Below, piece by piece: positions 1-11,862 of a stretch of 64,000 bases of DNA. Below the pieces are notes generated by a model. That model ran no database searches. It was not told where the DNA came from and was given only the letters and a program-made list of their open reading frames with translations. Every line of letters begins with the position of its first letter. The first letter of the stretch is position 1. The stretch is from positions 1 through 64,000 of the forward strand of contig JAMWET010002899.1 of NCBI GenBank assembly GCA_024036415.1, read 5' to 3'. This stretch comes from Prochilodus magdalenae (lineage: Eukaryota > Chordata > Actinopteri > Characiformes > Prochilodontidae). Position numbers and translations under genes: made by a program.

Positions 1-870
1 CTAGCTGTGTGTGTGTGGGGCTGAGGGGGTTAAATACTAGAGGTGAAATGAGGGGCCGGTGTGTGTAATCAGTACTCAGGCGATGAGGATCGAGAGACTG
101 GAGAGTTCAGGACATGTGAGAGTGACATCCTCTGGAAAATGGGGTTCAGGAGATCGGCGTTGTCAGGGAAACCCGGAGGTGTGCACAGTGTTCAGTGTTT
201 CAGCCACAAGCTAGAAAAGAGTGGATGTGCTTGTCTTCTCTACGGCCTTTCATCTGTACAGCAAATAAACGCAAGAACTCAAAATCACTGCACTGAGATA
301 ATAAATTAGAATCTGATATTTCATCCAAAAGTGTGTTTCTGGTGTGCAGCCAACCGGACATACATCATAAGTCCACACCAGGAAAGGACCAGTGAAGTAC
401 AGAAGCAATGCTGGACATGGGCCTTTAAGCATAATGCCGTCCTCTTTGAGATGCACCACTGCACTGATGCAGGCCCTCTCCAGGGCAGAACACCAAGCAC
501 GGTCTGGGATGAACATCAGTATATCAGATGGGAATAGACCTAGTGATAACATGTTCTTAAACTCAACAGATTAAAAATTATATTGATCTCCATTGTGGCC
601 CATATTAGAGACCGAGGTTTCAGCAACATGGGCAAAAATACTACAGATAAGCAGATATGATAATACACTACAGCATCACTGGCACTCTCCTAACGACCAA
701 CCTTAGACAGCTGTGCTACTGTAGCAGCCCATAAGAGCACAGTGGACAGTGGTGGTTCAATTATACAGCCATACAAACTGAACGCCAAACTGACGAATAT
801 GAGGTACTTAACAGAACTGTGTCCACAAAATCTTAAAAATACCACAATACTTAAAATATAAATTAAAATA
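1..870. other. unassigned non-coding stretch
   Basis: I see no gene or recognisable repeat here apart from a short TG run near position 10. The open frames are under about 100 codons, overlap on both strands and have no recognisable domain. Confidence 0.5.
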
Positions 871-892
871 TAGTATTATATATATATTTATA

Positions 893-905
893 TATACACA
901 TATAC

Positions 906-972
<67 letters not shown>

Positions 973-976
973 TATA
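893..976. repeat. (TA)n microsatellite
   Basis: A run of TA dinucleotides with a few TATACACA interruptions ends directly at the left end of the Tc1-type element that begins at 977. Tc1/mariner elements insert at TA, so a TA tract is a favoured target. Confidence 0.9.
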
Positions 977-1507
977 CAGGGGTTGGACAATGAAACTGAA
1001 ACACCTGTCATTTTAGTGTGGGAGGTCTCATGGCTAAATTGGACCAGCCTGGTGGCCAATCTTCATTAACTGCACATTGCACCAGTAAGAGCAGAGTGTG
1101 AAGGTTCAGTTAGCAGGTAAGAGCACAGTTCTGCTCAAAATACTGCAATGCACACAGCATTATGGGTGACATACCAGAGTTCAAAAGAGGACAAACTGTT
1201 GGTGCACGTCTTGCTGGCGCATCTGTGACCAAGACAGCAAGTCTTTGTGATGTATCAAGAGCCACGGTATCCAGGGTAATGTCAGCATACCACCAAGAAG
1301 GACGAACCACATCCAACAGGATTAACTGTGGACGCAGGAGGAAGCTGTCTGAAAGGGATGTTCGGGTGCTAACCCGGATTGTATCCAAAAAACAAAAAAA
1401 ACATGGCTGCCCAACTGACGCTGTATTGGCCGCAAAAGGAGGCCCTACACCATACTAATAAATGATTGTGGTCTAAAACCAGGTGTTTCAGTTTCATTGT
1501 CCAATCC

Positions 1508-1510
<3 letters not shown>
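977..1510 (+). mobile_element. Tc1/mariner MITE with intact TIRs
   Basis: A 534-bp element starts with CAGGGGTTGGACAATGAAAC and ends with the inverted counterpart. The two 31-bp terminal inverted repeats (977-1007 and 1480-1510) differ at one position. TA dinucleotides flank both ends (975-976 and 1511-1512), the hallmark of Tc1/mariner insertion. The interior is a deleted transposase gene: the start of the coding region is joined to its last few codons, and the whole DDE catalytic domain is missing. The element therefore cannot move by itself but could be mobilised in trans. A diverged relative lies in the opposite orientation at 57142-57605. Confidence 0.9.
1162..1458 (+). CDS. truncated Tc1-like transposase, DNA-binding part only (98 aa)
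   Basis: An uninterrupted ATG-to-TAA frame inside the MITE. Residues 1-80 are the paired-like helix-turn-helix region of a Tc1-type transposase: the first helix set around FKRGQTVGARLAGAS and the recognition part around SLCDVSRATVSRVMSAYHQ, then a basic GRRRKLSERD linker. The last residues, AAKGGPTPY, are the usual C-terminus of these transposases, so a deletion removed the whole catalytic DDE domain and happened to keep frame. Full-length relatives are about 340 aa. No expression evidence is visible. It is most likely a chance remnant, but the product would be a free DNA-binding domain. Confidence 0.55.
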   Translation: MGDIPEFKRGQTVGARLAGASVTKTASLCDVSRATVSRVMSAYHQEGRTTSNRINCGRRRKLSERDVRVLTRIVSKKQKKHGCPTDAVLAAKGGPTPY

Positions 1511-1554
<44 letters not shown>

Positions 1555-1585
1555 CATATATATATATACATATATATATATATAC
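1511..1585. repeat. (TA)n microsatellite
   Basis: TA repeats with spaced CATA interruptions begin immediately after the right TIR of the Tc1-type element. With 893-976 this suggests that the element landed inside one long TA tract. Confidence 0.9.
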
Positions 1586-1907
1586 AAAACAATACATAAA
1601 GAGGGTCATAAAAGACTTCCTGTTGTTTAGAGAACGCCCAGTACAGCACTATATTCAGCAGTATAGTATCAGATATTAAAAAAAAATAACCCCCTTAAAT
1701 TTGTATCAGTATCAGCTGCAAAAAGTTCATATCGGTCAGCCCTTATTGTGTACTAGTAATCTAACGTTTCATGTTAAAGCACGGTCAAATTTCCCGACAG
1801 CGTTACTCAGCATTAAAAGCATGGTTCATTTCCTCGCTTCAAAACTCTAAACCACCCTAATCAAATCTAAAAGCCCACCAGCGTTAAAACAGGACAACCA
1901 CAGATCG

Positions 1908-2150
1908 TGGGCTGGAGGTTAGGGAACCGGCTTAGTGACCGGAAGTATGCCGGAAGTTTGATTCCCTGACTCGACAGCAACGACTGAAGTGAGCAAGGCT
2001 CCTAACCACCAACTACTCCCCTGGTGCCATGGATAGGGCTGCCCAATGCTCCGGGCAAGAACGCTCACTTCCCCGAGTCTGGGTGTGTGTGGGTGTTTCA
2101 CCTCACGGATGGGTTGAATGAGGAAGACAAATTCCTCTGTATGCAAACAC
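1908..2150 (+). mobile_element. tRNA-derived SINE, family 2
   Basis: The segment opens GTGGGCTGGAGGTTAGGGAA and has a box-B-like GAAGTTTGATTCCC, giving a degenerate tRNA-like RNA polymerase III promoter. The body contains CTCCGGGCAAG and CACGGATGGGTT, which I recognise as a common teleost SINE. The reverse complement of the same body appears at the right edge of the window (63890-64000). Box A and box B are both mutated, so this copy is old. Confidence 0.7.
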
Positions 2151-2274
2151 AGCAGGTATCATAATGCCTCAGGCACTAGAACGGAACTGCGTTGCCAGGT
2201 TGTATACAAAAATTAAACTTCAGCCTTACAGTATAATAGTAATGTTTGAACACCACTGTGTTTAAACCATGTCG

Positions 2275-2486
2275 GTTGTTGGTGTAGCTCAGCGAATAAC
2301 ACCACTAGCCGTCAGGGAGTCAAAATCACGTGTGGGAGACTGGGGTTCGAATGCCGGTCTGGGTGACTATGCTGTGCTACACCATTAAGAGTCCTTGGGC
2401 AAGACTCCTAACGCTACACTGGCCTCCCTGTAACACAGCTGACCTCAGTGGCTCTGGATAAGAGCGTCAGCTAAATGCCATAAATC
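2275..2486 (+). mobile_element. tRNA-derived SINE, family 1, copy 1
   Basis: The head TTGGTGTAGCTCAGCG is a box A and GGGGTTCGAATGCC a box B, about 60 bp apart, as in a tRNA gene. The tRNA-unrelated body (AGAGTCCTTGGGCAAGACTC) and the tail (GGATAAGAGCGTCAGCTAAA) are shared with the other copies in this window. The tail resembles the LINE-derived 3' end used by several teleost SINEs. The body does not form a tRNA gene, so this is a retroposon. Confidence 0.85.
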
Positions 2487-2487
2487 T

Positions 2488-3660
2488 GAACTTCTCATGT
2501 ATCAATGCAGAAATCATGCCACTTTATTAATGATTAAATGCTGTATTTGGCCAAGCGACTCCTATTGCCATAAAAAAAATAAAGTTAATAATTTTAGCCA
2601 CTGGTTTTATGGTTTTATGGCAACCGGTGGCTAAAATTTAGGTGCATCTCTACCAGACTCTGACCATAAACGCCGAGCAGGAGCACACTATGAGCACTCC
2701 CAAAAAGGCTCATGAGGAAAAAACGATACCGGTGTTATTCACGGAGCAAGAGCGGAGGATATTCCGGATCATCTCATCAGTATTGCAGCTGATATGATAT
2801 AAGGGCGGACGTTTAAACAGAGTGGGGGAGGGGTGTACATGTATGTCTGAGGGCTCCAGCGGAGGCTCTGGTTGTCTAGTCAAGCGCACTCACGCTCTGA
2901 CACAAATCGTAGCCTAATCTGGTTGAACTAACTGGCTTCCTGTCCACTCACGAACGCTGACTCTGACGGGGTTTTTCCAGTAGGCCTGGTTTTCTTCCAC
3001 AGTCTATTCAATTATATTTGTTTATTCTTATTCATGCAAATGAATCGCACATTGCACCGCGTCGTCCCAAAGCGGCCTTACAGAAGTACGTCTGGTCTAG
3101 TCTAGACCCCTGATAGGCATTGCCAAGGCAAACACGAATAATAAACACGAGTCCTTTAGCCCAGGCTTAGCACTGAGCAAGGCTGATGTGTGGCTGCTCA
3201 GGCTATGCATTTCTATGGGTATTATACAAGCTGTCCTAGTAATGGCCGACCTTCAAGTACCTGAAAGTACCACTCACTGAAGGGTTATCTGGACACTCAC
3301 GCACATTTAACGTGCTTCAATGCAAACAGAGGGAGCGTCCATGAGAGTCGTCCAGTTAACAAACATGGACAAAGTACGTGAGTCCATCACTTCAGTAAAA
3401 GTATAGGCTGCCCTGGTCGTCCGAATGTTACTCACTCAAAATGAAAACCCTAAAATAACCTTAGCAGAGACCGCTGACCTCTCACCCAGACCCCAACACA
3501 AAGCACAGGGGTGCAGGAGGGTAACACTCTTCTACTGTGGTGAATATGACTGTGAGCGGTGAGCACTGCATCACAGCCAGGAAAGAAAAGTCGTCCACGG
3601 GCTTAGAAGCTGCCTCAACATCACGAGTAACACGGACCTTCAGAAACGCACTGTTATACT
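2488..3660. other. unassigned non-coding stretch
   Basis: No gene is recognised. The only structure I see is the hairpin at 2591-2637. The rest looks like ordinary intronic or intergenic fish sequence. Confidence 0.5.
2591..2637. other. imperfect hairpin
   Basis: The arms ATTTTAGCCACTGGTT (2591-2606) and AACCGGTGGCTAAAAT (2622-2637) are inverted with one mismatch in 16, separated by 15 bases. It could be the end of a fold-back element or a chance structure. Poly-A/T flanks and no transcript evidence make a regulatory role unlikely. Confidence 0.5.
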
Positions 3661-3661
3661 G

Positions 3662-3885
3662 ATATACCATTTACATTTACCTGATGCTCTTATCCAGAGC
3701 GACTTACAAGATCAATCATATTACAGGTAGGCCAGTGTAGTGTTAGGAGTCTTGCCCAAGGACTCTTATTTGTGTAGCACAGCATAGTCACCCAGACCGG
3801 GACTCGAACCCCAGTCTCCCACATGTGGTGCTGGCTCCCTGGTGGGTAGTGGTGTTATCCGCTGAGCTACACCAACCACATATAC
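3662..3885 (-). mobile_element. tRNA-derived SINE, family 1, copy 2
   Basis: Reverse-complement copy of family 1: box A reads as GCTGAGCTACACCAACCAC at the right end, and box B as GGGACTCGAACCCC. The SINE proper is about 3668-3879. A 6-bp ATATAC on each side (3662-3667, 3880-3885) is a plausible target-site duplication. Confidence 0.85.
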
Positions 3886-4030
3886 TCTTGATGTATCACA
3901 GTATTATATTTTTCCATATCGCCATCTGTAATATTTAGTAGCACAAAAAAACTTTGATCTCCTTTTTAAGCATGGGTTAAAAGCTCCAAAACCCCGCTTA
4001 GTGAATATTCATGATGGACAGACCAATAGA

Positions 4031-4206
4031 ACTGGTCCAAAACTGCTTAGAAAAACATACAACATCCTTTTATAACCTCCACTGCAGGTTAGGAAAGCTG
4101 ATTATCCTCCTGTAAAGTTCCATTTTGGGGGTGTTTTAAGGTGGACGGCATAATTCCATAAGTGCTACATCATAGGGTGATGTCTAAACTTTTGACTGGT
4201 ACTGTA
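4031..4206 (+). mobile_element. Tc1-like MITE 3' end, copy A
   Basis: This segment shares an ordered series of blocks with 17588-17825: TCCAAAACTGCTTAG, ATCCTCCTGTAAAGTTCCAT, TAAGGTGGAC, GCATAATTCCA. It ends in AAACTTTTGACTGGTACTGT, which matches the inner-to-outer TIR of a widespread teleost Tc1-like family. The 5' end is not visible, so it is a one-ended fragment. Confidence 0.6.
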
Positions 4207-4458
4207 TACAAGCTTAAAAATGTATTCAAGTAGACTACTGTAGTAATAAAGGTCTCTGATGCTGTCCACCCCTGCAAATGAAACATGGAACCAGCTGATA
4301 TAAAATCGAATTTGATAAAACGATAGAAATGGCCGGCTACTGGAGTCAAGCAGATGACTGATTTCTCAAGATTCCTTAGATTCAGCAAAGGCTAGCTGAC
4401 GTACATCACAACATGTCTTTCTTTCTCGTCTCCAACTGATACTCATAACAACACAATC

Positions 4459-4679
4459 ATTTACATTTATGGTATTTAGCTGACGCTCTTGTCCAGAGCG
4501 ACTTACAAGGGTATTCATATTACAGGTAGGCCAGTGTAGTGTTAGGAGTCTTGCCCAAGGACTCTTATTGGTGTAGCACAGCATAGTCACCCAGACCAGG
4601 ATTCGAACCCAAGTCTCCCACATGCAGTGGTGGCTTCCTGGTGGGTAGGGGTATTATCTGCTGAGCTACACCAACCACA
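4459..4679 (-). mobile_element. tRNA-derived SINE, family 1, copy 3
   Basis: Reverse-complement copy about 580 bp from copy 2 and in the same orientation. The tail (CATTTACATTTATGG...), body and tRNA-like head are all present, with box B as GGATTCGAACCC. I could not find a convincing target-site duplication. Confidence 0.85.
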
Positions 4680-4689
4680 GCAATCTAAA

Positions 4690-5520
4690 CGCTTTGCATA
4701 ATGTAATGTGGGAGTCCCTTCGTTTCTCATTAACGCCTGCACCATTCACTCCACTCCATTAGATTACCTGTAATCTGTTTAAGCCCTGAACGCAGCTGTT
4801 TGATTCTGCATGTCCTACAGAAACACCACTGCGGGTCAAAGGTTGCCCTACTCAATCTGGGCCCCATGTGCATCCATGAATGCAGATTACAATGCCGCTC
4901 ACTGTCGTTCTCAGGAAATGGAAATCTTGGGTGAAATTGCAGGACAGTATTGAGTAGGTTTGCGCGATTTTGAAAAAACATGAGATGGCAAATTGTTTTC
5001 CCTGCCATATATTTGTGCGATATGAAAGAATATTCAGGAATTTTCACCAGACGACCTGAACATCAATATGTAGAAAACATTATCCACTGTAAATGTTTGA
5101 GGGGGGTGCGGCTGAAAATAAATATAATGATAAGGAGAGAAGTGACTTTGTAACACTCATGTGAGTAATCCTTTATGGAACTTTAATGCTTTATAATCGG
5201 TTTTAGTGTTTCAGTGCACCAAACACAAAAGCAGGTGAGAACTGGGACTACTCTTCATGTATCCGAGAAGCCTTAAAATCAAAACAAAAAAACAAAAACA
5301 AAAAAAAACAACCCTGTAGCATGACACCTTTCATCTAATTTGACTTAACACTGCACATCCTGTGATGTGAGTATTGTGCACATACACTTTGCGATGGCAA
5401 TGCTGAAATGAATTTCAGACCTCATGGCGATTACAGTCAGGGCTAATTTTAAGATAAATTATGGTAATAAATTCCCATAATGATCAACAAATAGGAGCAT
5501 TCCTCTAAAAGTTCTCTAGT
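4690..5520. other. unassigned non-coding stretch
   Basis: No gene is recognised. A short A-rich CAAAAA tract lies at about 5276-5312; it could be the remains of a retroposon tail, but nothing upstream supports that. Confidence 0.5.
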
Positions 5521-5525
5521 CACAT

Positions 5526-6775
5526 TTTACATTAGGTGTTGACTAACATGAAGTAATGCATTACTTAACATGTAGTTATAACATTAGTAAACATGTAGTA
5601 ATACATTAGTGACCATGTAGTTATAACATTAGTGAACATGTAGTACTAACATTAGTGACCATGTAGTACTAACATTAGCGAACATGTAGTAACACATTAG
5701 TGAACACGTAGTTATAATATTAGTGGGCATGTAGTAATAACATTAGTGAACATGTAGTGACACATTAGTGAACATGTAGTAATAACATTAGTGAACATGT
5801 AGTGACACATTAGTGAACATGTAGTAATAACATTAGTGAACATGTAGTGACACATTAGTGAACATGTAGTAATAACATTAGTGAACATGTAGAAATGCAT
5901 TAGTGAACATGTAGTAATACATGAGTGAACATGTAGTAATACATGAGTGAACATGTAGTAATACATGAGTGAACATGTAGAAATACATTAGTGAACATGT
6001 AGTAACACATTAGTGAACATGTAGTAATGCATTAGTGAACATGTAGTAATGCATTAGTGAACATGTAGTAATGCATTAGTGAACATGTAGTAACGCATTA
6101 GTGAACATGTAGTAACGCATTAGTGAACATGTAGTAACGCATTAGTGAACATGTAGTAACACATTAGTGAACATGTAGTAATACATTAGTGAACATGTAG
6201 TAACACATTAGTGAACATGTAGTAATGCATTAGTGAACATGTAGTAATGCATTAGTGAACATGTAGTAATACATTAGTGAACATGTAGTAATGCATTAGT
6301 GAACATGTAGTAATACATTAGTGAACATGTAGAAATGCATTAGTGAACATGTAGTTATAACATTAGTGAACATGTAGTTATACATTAGTGAACATGTAGT
6401 AATGCATTAGTGAACATGTAGTAATACATTAGTGAACATGTAGAAATGCATTAGTGAACATGTAGTTATAACATTAGTGAACATGTAGAAATGCATTAGT
6501 GAACATGTAGTTATAACATTAGTGAACATGTAGAAATGCATTAGTGAACTGTAGTGACACATTAGTGAACATGTAGTAATAACATTAGTGAACATGTAGT
6601 AACACATTAACAACAGTTAACTAATATTTAGTAAACATGTAACTAAAATGTACTTAACATGTAAACATGTAGCTGTTATGTTCAGTTAAGCATTGTACCC
6701 ATGTTCAATGTGTTATGTCATGTTAACTAATGCATCACTTCATGCTAGTTAGTTAGAACTCAGTGTAAAGTAATA
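5526..6775. mobile_element. MITE with expanded internal minisatellite
   Basis: The left end (TGACTAACATGAAGTAATGC at about 5543, then ATTACTTAACATG) and the right end (about 6720-6755) are inverted copies of one another over roughly 50-60 bp at about 80% identity by eye. Ends of this type, based on TTAACATGAA and ATGCATTA, are common in teleost non-autonomous DNA transposons, probably hAT-like. Between the ends, almost the whole element is a tandem array whose unit resembles the sub-terminal part of the TIR. I infer that the array grew from inside the transposon. Confidence 0.65.
5590..6607. repeat. 22-23-bp minisatellite
   Basis: About 45 tandem copies of a unit containing CATTAGTGAACATGTAGTAA, with variable last bases (ATG, ACG, CAC, TAACA). 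Variants form short homogeneous runs (for example three ACG units near 6090-6140), a sign of recent slippage or unequal exchange. Frames across it encode only repeats of a short hydrophobic peptide on the minus strand and are not genes. Confidence 0.95.
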
Positions 6776-7318
6776 TCCATTTTTTTTAATCTATTAGTTT
6801 TTTAAAGCTCATTGTGCACGATGTGAAGTGTTCTGTCTCTGTAGTTCTACTGTATTATTCTAATAGTGTATCAGGGCCAGAACATAAAAGGAAGCTTAGT
6901 TTAGAATTTAAGCTGTTCAAGTCGTATATATCGCTACTCTAAAAATGACTTCACCTTCATTGTAAGTCTCTGGATCCAACAGAAACTGACCCCCCCCGCC
7001 AAAGTAAATTTGTCTTTTCCTTTGGGCTCATTCATCATTTAATTTATACACTACGTAAGGAGCAGCATTTACAAACTCAAAAACGGAGAAACAGCAAAAA
7101 TGGAGCCAGCACAAATCTGACCCCACCAGCAAAAAAGTCCAATCTGAAACCAAGTGTCTGGTTAAAAACATAGAAACTGATTACTATAGTTTGAGAAGGC
7201 CTTTACCCCCAGAAAGAGACCCCGCTGACCCCACACTGAGTGCTAACGGGACTGCTCATGCCCGTGGGGGCTGGTGGGCCGGTTTTTGGGGGATGTTTAG
7301 GCCTGAAAAGTCCGGCTT

Positions 7319-7321
<3 letters not shown>
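6776..7321. other. unassigned non-coding stretch
   Basis: No gene or recognised repeat; there is a short C run near 6990. Confidence 0.5.

Positions 7322-7360
<39 letters not shown>
7322..7360. repeat. (CT)n microsatellite
   Basis: About 19 perfect CT dinucleotides. Open frames through it are simple-sequence artefacts. Confidence 0.95.
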
Positions 7361-7363
<3 letters not shown>

Positions 7364-7986
7364 CAGAGAGTGAGATGCTGCTGGTGGAGAAAGGGAGACA
7401 GGCAAAACATGAAGACACGTACAAGTGTGATGGATAGAGGAAGAGACAAGAGCACATGCGTTATTAGATTTATGGAGGGCAAATGTGAATGGAGTGGGTG
7501 GTCTGGTGAAGGGAAGTCAGGAGAGGGAGAAAGACGCACGGGTGGAGAAAAAGATGAAGACTGAACTTCTGTCCATTCTGCAGGAGCGGGAGAGAAACAA
7601 ACTGCTTCTTTATTCCCACAGCTTTCCATCCCATCCCCCCAACACTCACAACAAAACCCCAAAATAACCCCAGCAAAGACCCCTGACCTCTCACAGAGAC
7701 CCCCCCTCCTGACACACAGCCCCACAGCACGGGGTGGACAGATGTGAAGCATAACGTACACCATCATGGAGGAGAACACACAGAGGAAGGAGAGAGAGAA
7801 GAAGAACAACAAAAACAAGATGAAGAAAAGATGAGGAGGAGGAAGAAGAGAATGGAGAAATAGAAGAGAAGAAGGAGGAGACGAGGAAAAAGAAAAGTAA
7901 ACAAAAGCATAGAGAAGAGAAAAAGATGAATAAGAGGGGGAAGATGAAGAAAGAAGATTAATAAACAAATAAAAGATAAGGCGTAT
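7361..7986. other. purine-rich non-coding stretch
   Basis: The second half (about 7770-7970) is rich in GAA, GAG and AGA on the plus strand and leads into the GATA/GACA array. No domain is recognised in any frame. Confidence 0.5.
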
Positions 7987-8757
<771 letters not shown>

Positions 8758-8758
<1 letters not shown>

Positions 8759-8800
8759 CTTTATTGAGATACTTTATTGATCCCAATGGAAATTCAGGAG
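8758..8800 (-). mobile_element. LINE 3' tail next to the GATA array
   Basis: Read on the minus strand the segment gives AATTTCCATTGGGATCAATA followed by AAGT, then AAGTC and the (TCTA)n array. This is the common teleost LINE 3' end that normally finishes in a short tetranucleotide repeat; a second copy is at 50712-50760. The array may therefore descend from the tail repeat of this insertion. Confidence 0.6.
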
Positions 8801-9010
8801 GGGGAGGAAGAAGAGGGAGAGGAAGATCAGGAAAAAGAAGAAAAAGAAAAATATGAAAGACAGGATGAAGAGAAAGAAAAAAGTAGAACATCATAAAAAG
8901 AGTACTGAGAACTGACAGAAGAAGAAGAAGGAGAAGAAGGAGAAGAAGAAAATCAACACGAAGAGGAAGAAGATTTTATAGGAGGAAGAAAAACTGGATA
9001 ACAGGGAAAA
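8801..9010. repeat. GAA/GGA-rich purine tract
   Basis: The plus strand is almost all purine (GAAGAAGAAGGAGAAG and similar). It has no coding content; the minus-strand frame is a run of Phe/Ser/Leu. Confidence 0.8.
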
Positions 9011-9855
9011 AGAGAAGAACAAGACTGAGAGGTAGAGGACAGAGATGACGAGGAAAAACAGGAGGCCAGTGAAACCCCAACAAGCTGCTGCAGCCTGCAG
9101 CGAGGAGACGCCGAGACGAGGCGGAAAGCGAAACCGAGGGGAAGAAAACCAAAAATGATGTGACCTTTTCTTACACGCAGATTTTTGGAAGCGGTGGCAG
9201 ACTTCCTGAGTCCGACTCTCAGCCAAGACACACATACGCTGGATCTCCAGTGGCATTCGGGTCAGAATACTCCCGCTCTGGACTGCCAGATTGGGCACAG
9301 AGCCAGACGGAGCCACAGGGAGCGGGAAGCGCGTGACGGTGGGCACACTGACCTTTTGGCACCGACATGGCACCTGGCAGGGCAGAAGTCTGGGGCATTA
9401 CGAGGGCAGGATGATGGCACTGGAATCAAATACAAGACATTCCTCCGTAATGCTAACGGTCTGCAACCGGATCTAATTCCAAAAGATCTCAGCAACTTAG
9501 GCAATGATCCTTTACTACGGTATGCTACCAGATCCGATCGGATCAGACCCGGGCTTTGCTGAACCACCTTCTGGAAGTTGCCATCAACAGTATTTTTAAT
9601 TCCCAATTGCTTCCCCAGTTTAGTCGTGGTCAGTTCCACCCTGCAGTCCCCGTGCTACCAAGCGGGGAGGGTGAAGAATAGCCCGAGCTTTCTCATGAAA
9701 CTCCACCACATATTTCTTGAACAGCTGCTAATGTCAACAACATCTGTAACATGCATAAACCGAATGGTGAAATCTATGAGCAGTGATGGCTACCTGCACC
9801 ACCATACCGAGTTTTCATAGGAACTGTATATCTACTATATCTAATATGACTGCAC
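9011..9855. other. unassigned non-coding stretch
   Basis: Base composition is more balanced than in the neighbours, and both strands have frames of about 125 codons that overlap (9185-9562 plus, 9639-9262 minus). Neither shows a recognisable domain, so I do not call a gene. Confidence 0.4.
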
Positions 9856-9859
9856 CCTG

Positions 9860-10262
9860 GACCACTACTGGAGAAGATGTGGAGATGGTGGATGCTTTTA
9901 CTTATTCGGATCAGCTACTAACAACAGAGGATCCAACAAGAACCAGGACGTAATGAAGTGCCTCTACAAAGAGCAGAGCTGTCCAGGCTATGGTCATCTC
10001 CGTGGTGCTTTATGGGTGTGGACATTAAACAAGCAAGGCAGGAACGGTATTGATACCTACAAGCCTCGCCTCTCACTCAAAGTTCAGACAACCAAACCCA
10101 AGCCCACACTTTCTTAGAAGAACCATCACTGGAGAAGACCATCAGGCTTGGAACGGAGATGATGAGGTAGGAAGAGGACGACCAGGCAGAAGACAGATGG
10201 AGACACTCAGGATAAGATTCTGGAGAAACACCACCTATATGGTGACCAGGAGTTGGATGTAA
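9860..10262 (+). pseudogene. non-LTR retrotransposon RT fragment
   Basis: Broken frames carry pieces of a LINE reverse transcriptase C-terminal region. GEDVEMVDAFTY at about 9870-9905 is the usual lead into the 'YLGS' block, then TNNRGS. VQAMVISVVLYGCGH at about 9979-10024 matches the 'V.A.V...LYG.E.WT' block. GRPGRRQM follows further down. Frameshifts separate the blocks. The segment is short (about 400 bp of a several-kb element), so the clade cannot be fixed. Related blocks occur at 22970-23410. Confidence 0.6.
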
Positions 10263-10289
10263 TGTAAACGGTACTTAATAATAATGATA

Positions 10290-10515
10290 AAGAAGCTAAA
10301 CTGCCCCCTGAAGGCCTGTCGAGGGTGTTTCCTGCATTCCGCCCAATGAGCACTGGGAATGGCTCCAGCAGGCCCCTCCACCCAGACAGATAAGCAGCTA
10401 GGAGGACGAATGAATGCACCTCATATGTGGCTGGGCAGTCACAAAAGCACTTCACTGCTGGTTGTACCATGTATGACTATGTATGTGACAAATAAAGCTT
10501 GATTTGATTTGATTT
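10290..10515 (+). mobile_element. two teleost interspersed-repeat tails, fused
   Basis: The first part (CCTGTCGAGGGTGTTTCCTG ... CCCAATGAGCACTGGGAATG) is a very common teleost repeat motif. The second (GTGACAAATAAAGCTTGATT, then TTGAT repeats) is a common LINE-type 3' end with a pentanucleotide tail. They are adjacent and probably represent successive insertions. Confidence 0.55.
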
Positions 10516-10864
10516 GAACTTCTCCTCTAGGGGGTGCCATGAACAGTCACGTCGCTCGTCAATCACATCACACCAGCGAAACTTTAGCCTGTCCCTAATG
10601 ACGTCCTCTGATAATGCAACTCATTCAACTCAGCTTGAATATTCGCACAGAGCTCCTGCAGATTTTGTGCTGACCACGGTGCCTCCACACACAGCTCCTA
10701 CTGTACAATGAGCGCTGGGAGCACCCACTGTGGCCCAGAGGAACACCAGAAGATGAATGAATGGATGAATGGAGGGATGTAGGTATTAGTTGCCATTTGC
10801 TTAAAGATAATGAGTCAGACCTCAGTCAGAGATGCACTAATAATGCTTTACTCAAAATTCTCAA
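10516..10864. other. unassigned non-coding stretch
   Basis: No gene is recognised; it ends at the CAY array. Confidence 0.5.
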
Positions 10865-11455
10865 ATCATCATCACCACCACCACCACCACCACCATCATT
10901 ATCACCACCATCACCATCATCACCACCATCACCACCACCACCACCATTATCATCATCATCATCATCATCACCACCACCACCACCACCACCATTATCATCA
11001 TCATCATCACCATTATCATTATCACCACCATCATCATCACCACCATCACCACCACCACCACCACCATTATCATCATAATCACCACCACCACCACCACCAC
11101 CATCATCACCATTATCATTATCACCACCATCATCATCATCACAACCACCACCACCACCACCATCATAATCATCATCATCATCATCATCACCACCACCACC
11201 ATCATCATCACCACCACCATCATCATTATCATCACCAACATCATCATCATCATCACCAACACCACCATCATCATCATCACCAACATCATCATCATCACCA
11301 CCACCACCATTATCATCATCATCACCACCACCATCATCATCACCACCACCACCACCATCATCATCACCACCACCATCATCATTATCACCACCACCATCAT
11401 CATCATTATCACCACCACCACCATCATCATCACCAATATCATCACCACCACCACC

Positions 11456-11516
<61 letters not shown>

Positions 11517-11698
11517 CCACCACCACCACCATCATAATTACCAACATCATCATCATCATCATCACCACCACCACCACCACCATCATAATCACCAACATCA
11601 TCATCACCACCACCACCACCACCACCACCATCATCATCATCACCACCACCACCATTATCATCATCATCATCATCATCACCACCACCACCACCCACCAC

Positions 11699-11778
<80 letters not shown>

Positions 11779-11783
11779 CCACC

Positions 11784-11814
<31 letters not shown>

Positions 11815-11825
11815 CCACCACCACC

Positions 11826-11859
<34 letters not shown>

Positions 11860-11862
11860 TCA
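10865..11862. repeat. (CAY)n trinucleotide array, about 1 kb
   Basis: A nearly uninterrupted mixture of CAT and CAC triplets with rare TAT and AAT. Homogeneous CAT runs occur near 11470-11515 and 11700-11775. One frame would encode over 300 His with Tyr/Asn interruptions, and others poly-Ser/Pro, poly-Met/Val and poly-Asp/Gly. All six long frames result from low complexity; no promoter, splice site or non-repetitive coding part is seen. Confidence 0.97.

Noticed and set aside
2275..2486. Functional tRNA gene
   Set aside because: Box A and box B are present but the region does not fold into an acceptor stem, and the body and tail are shared by dispersed copies with target-site duplications. 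It is a SINE.
5590..6607. CRISPR-like array
   Set aside because: Repeats are directly adjacent with no unique spacers, and the context is a vertebrate genome. It is a minisatellite.
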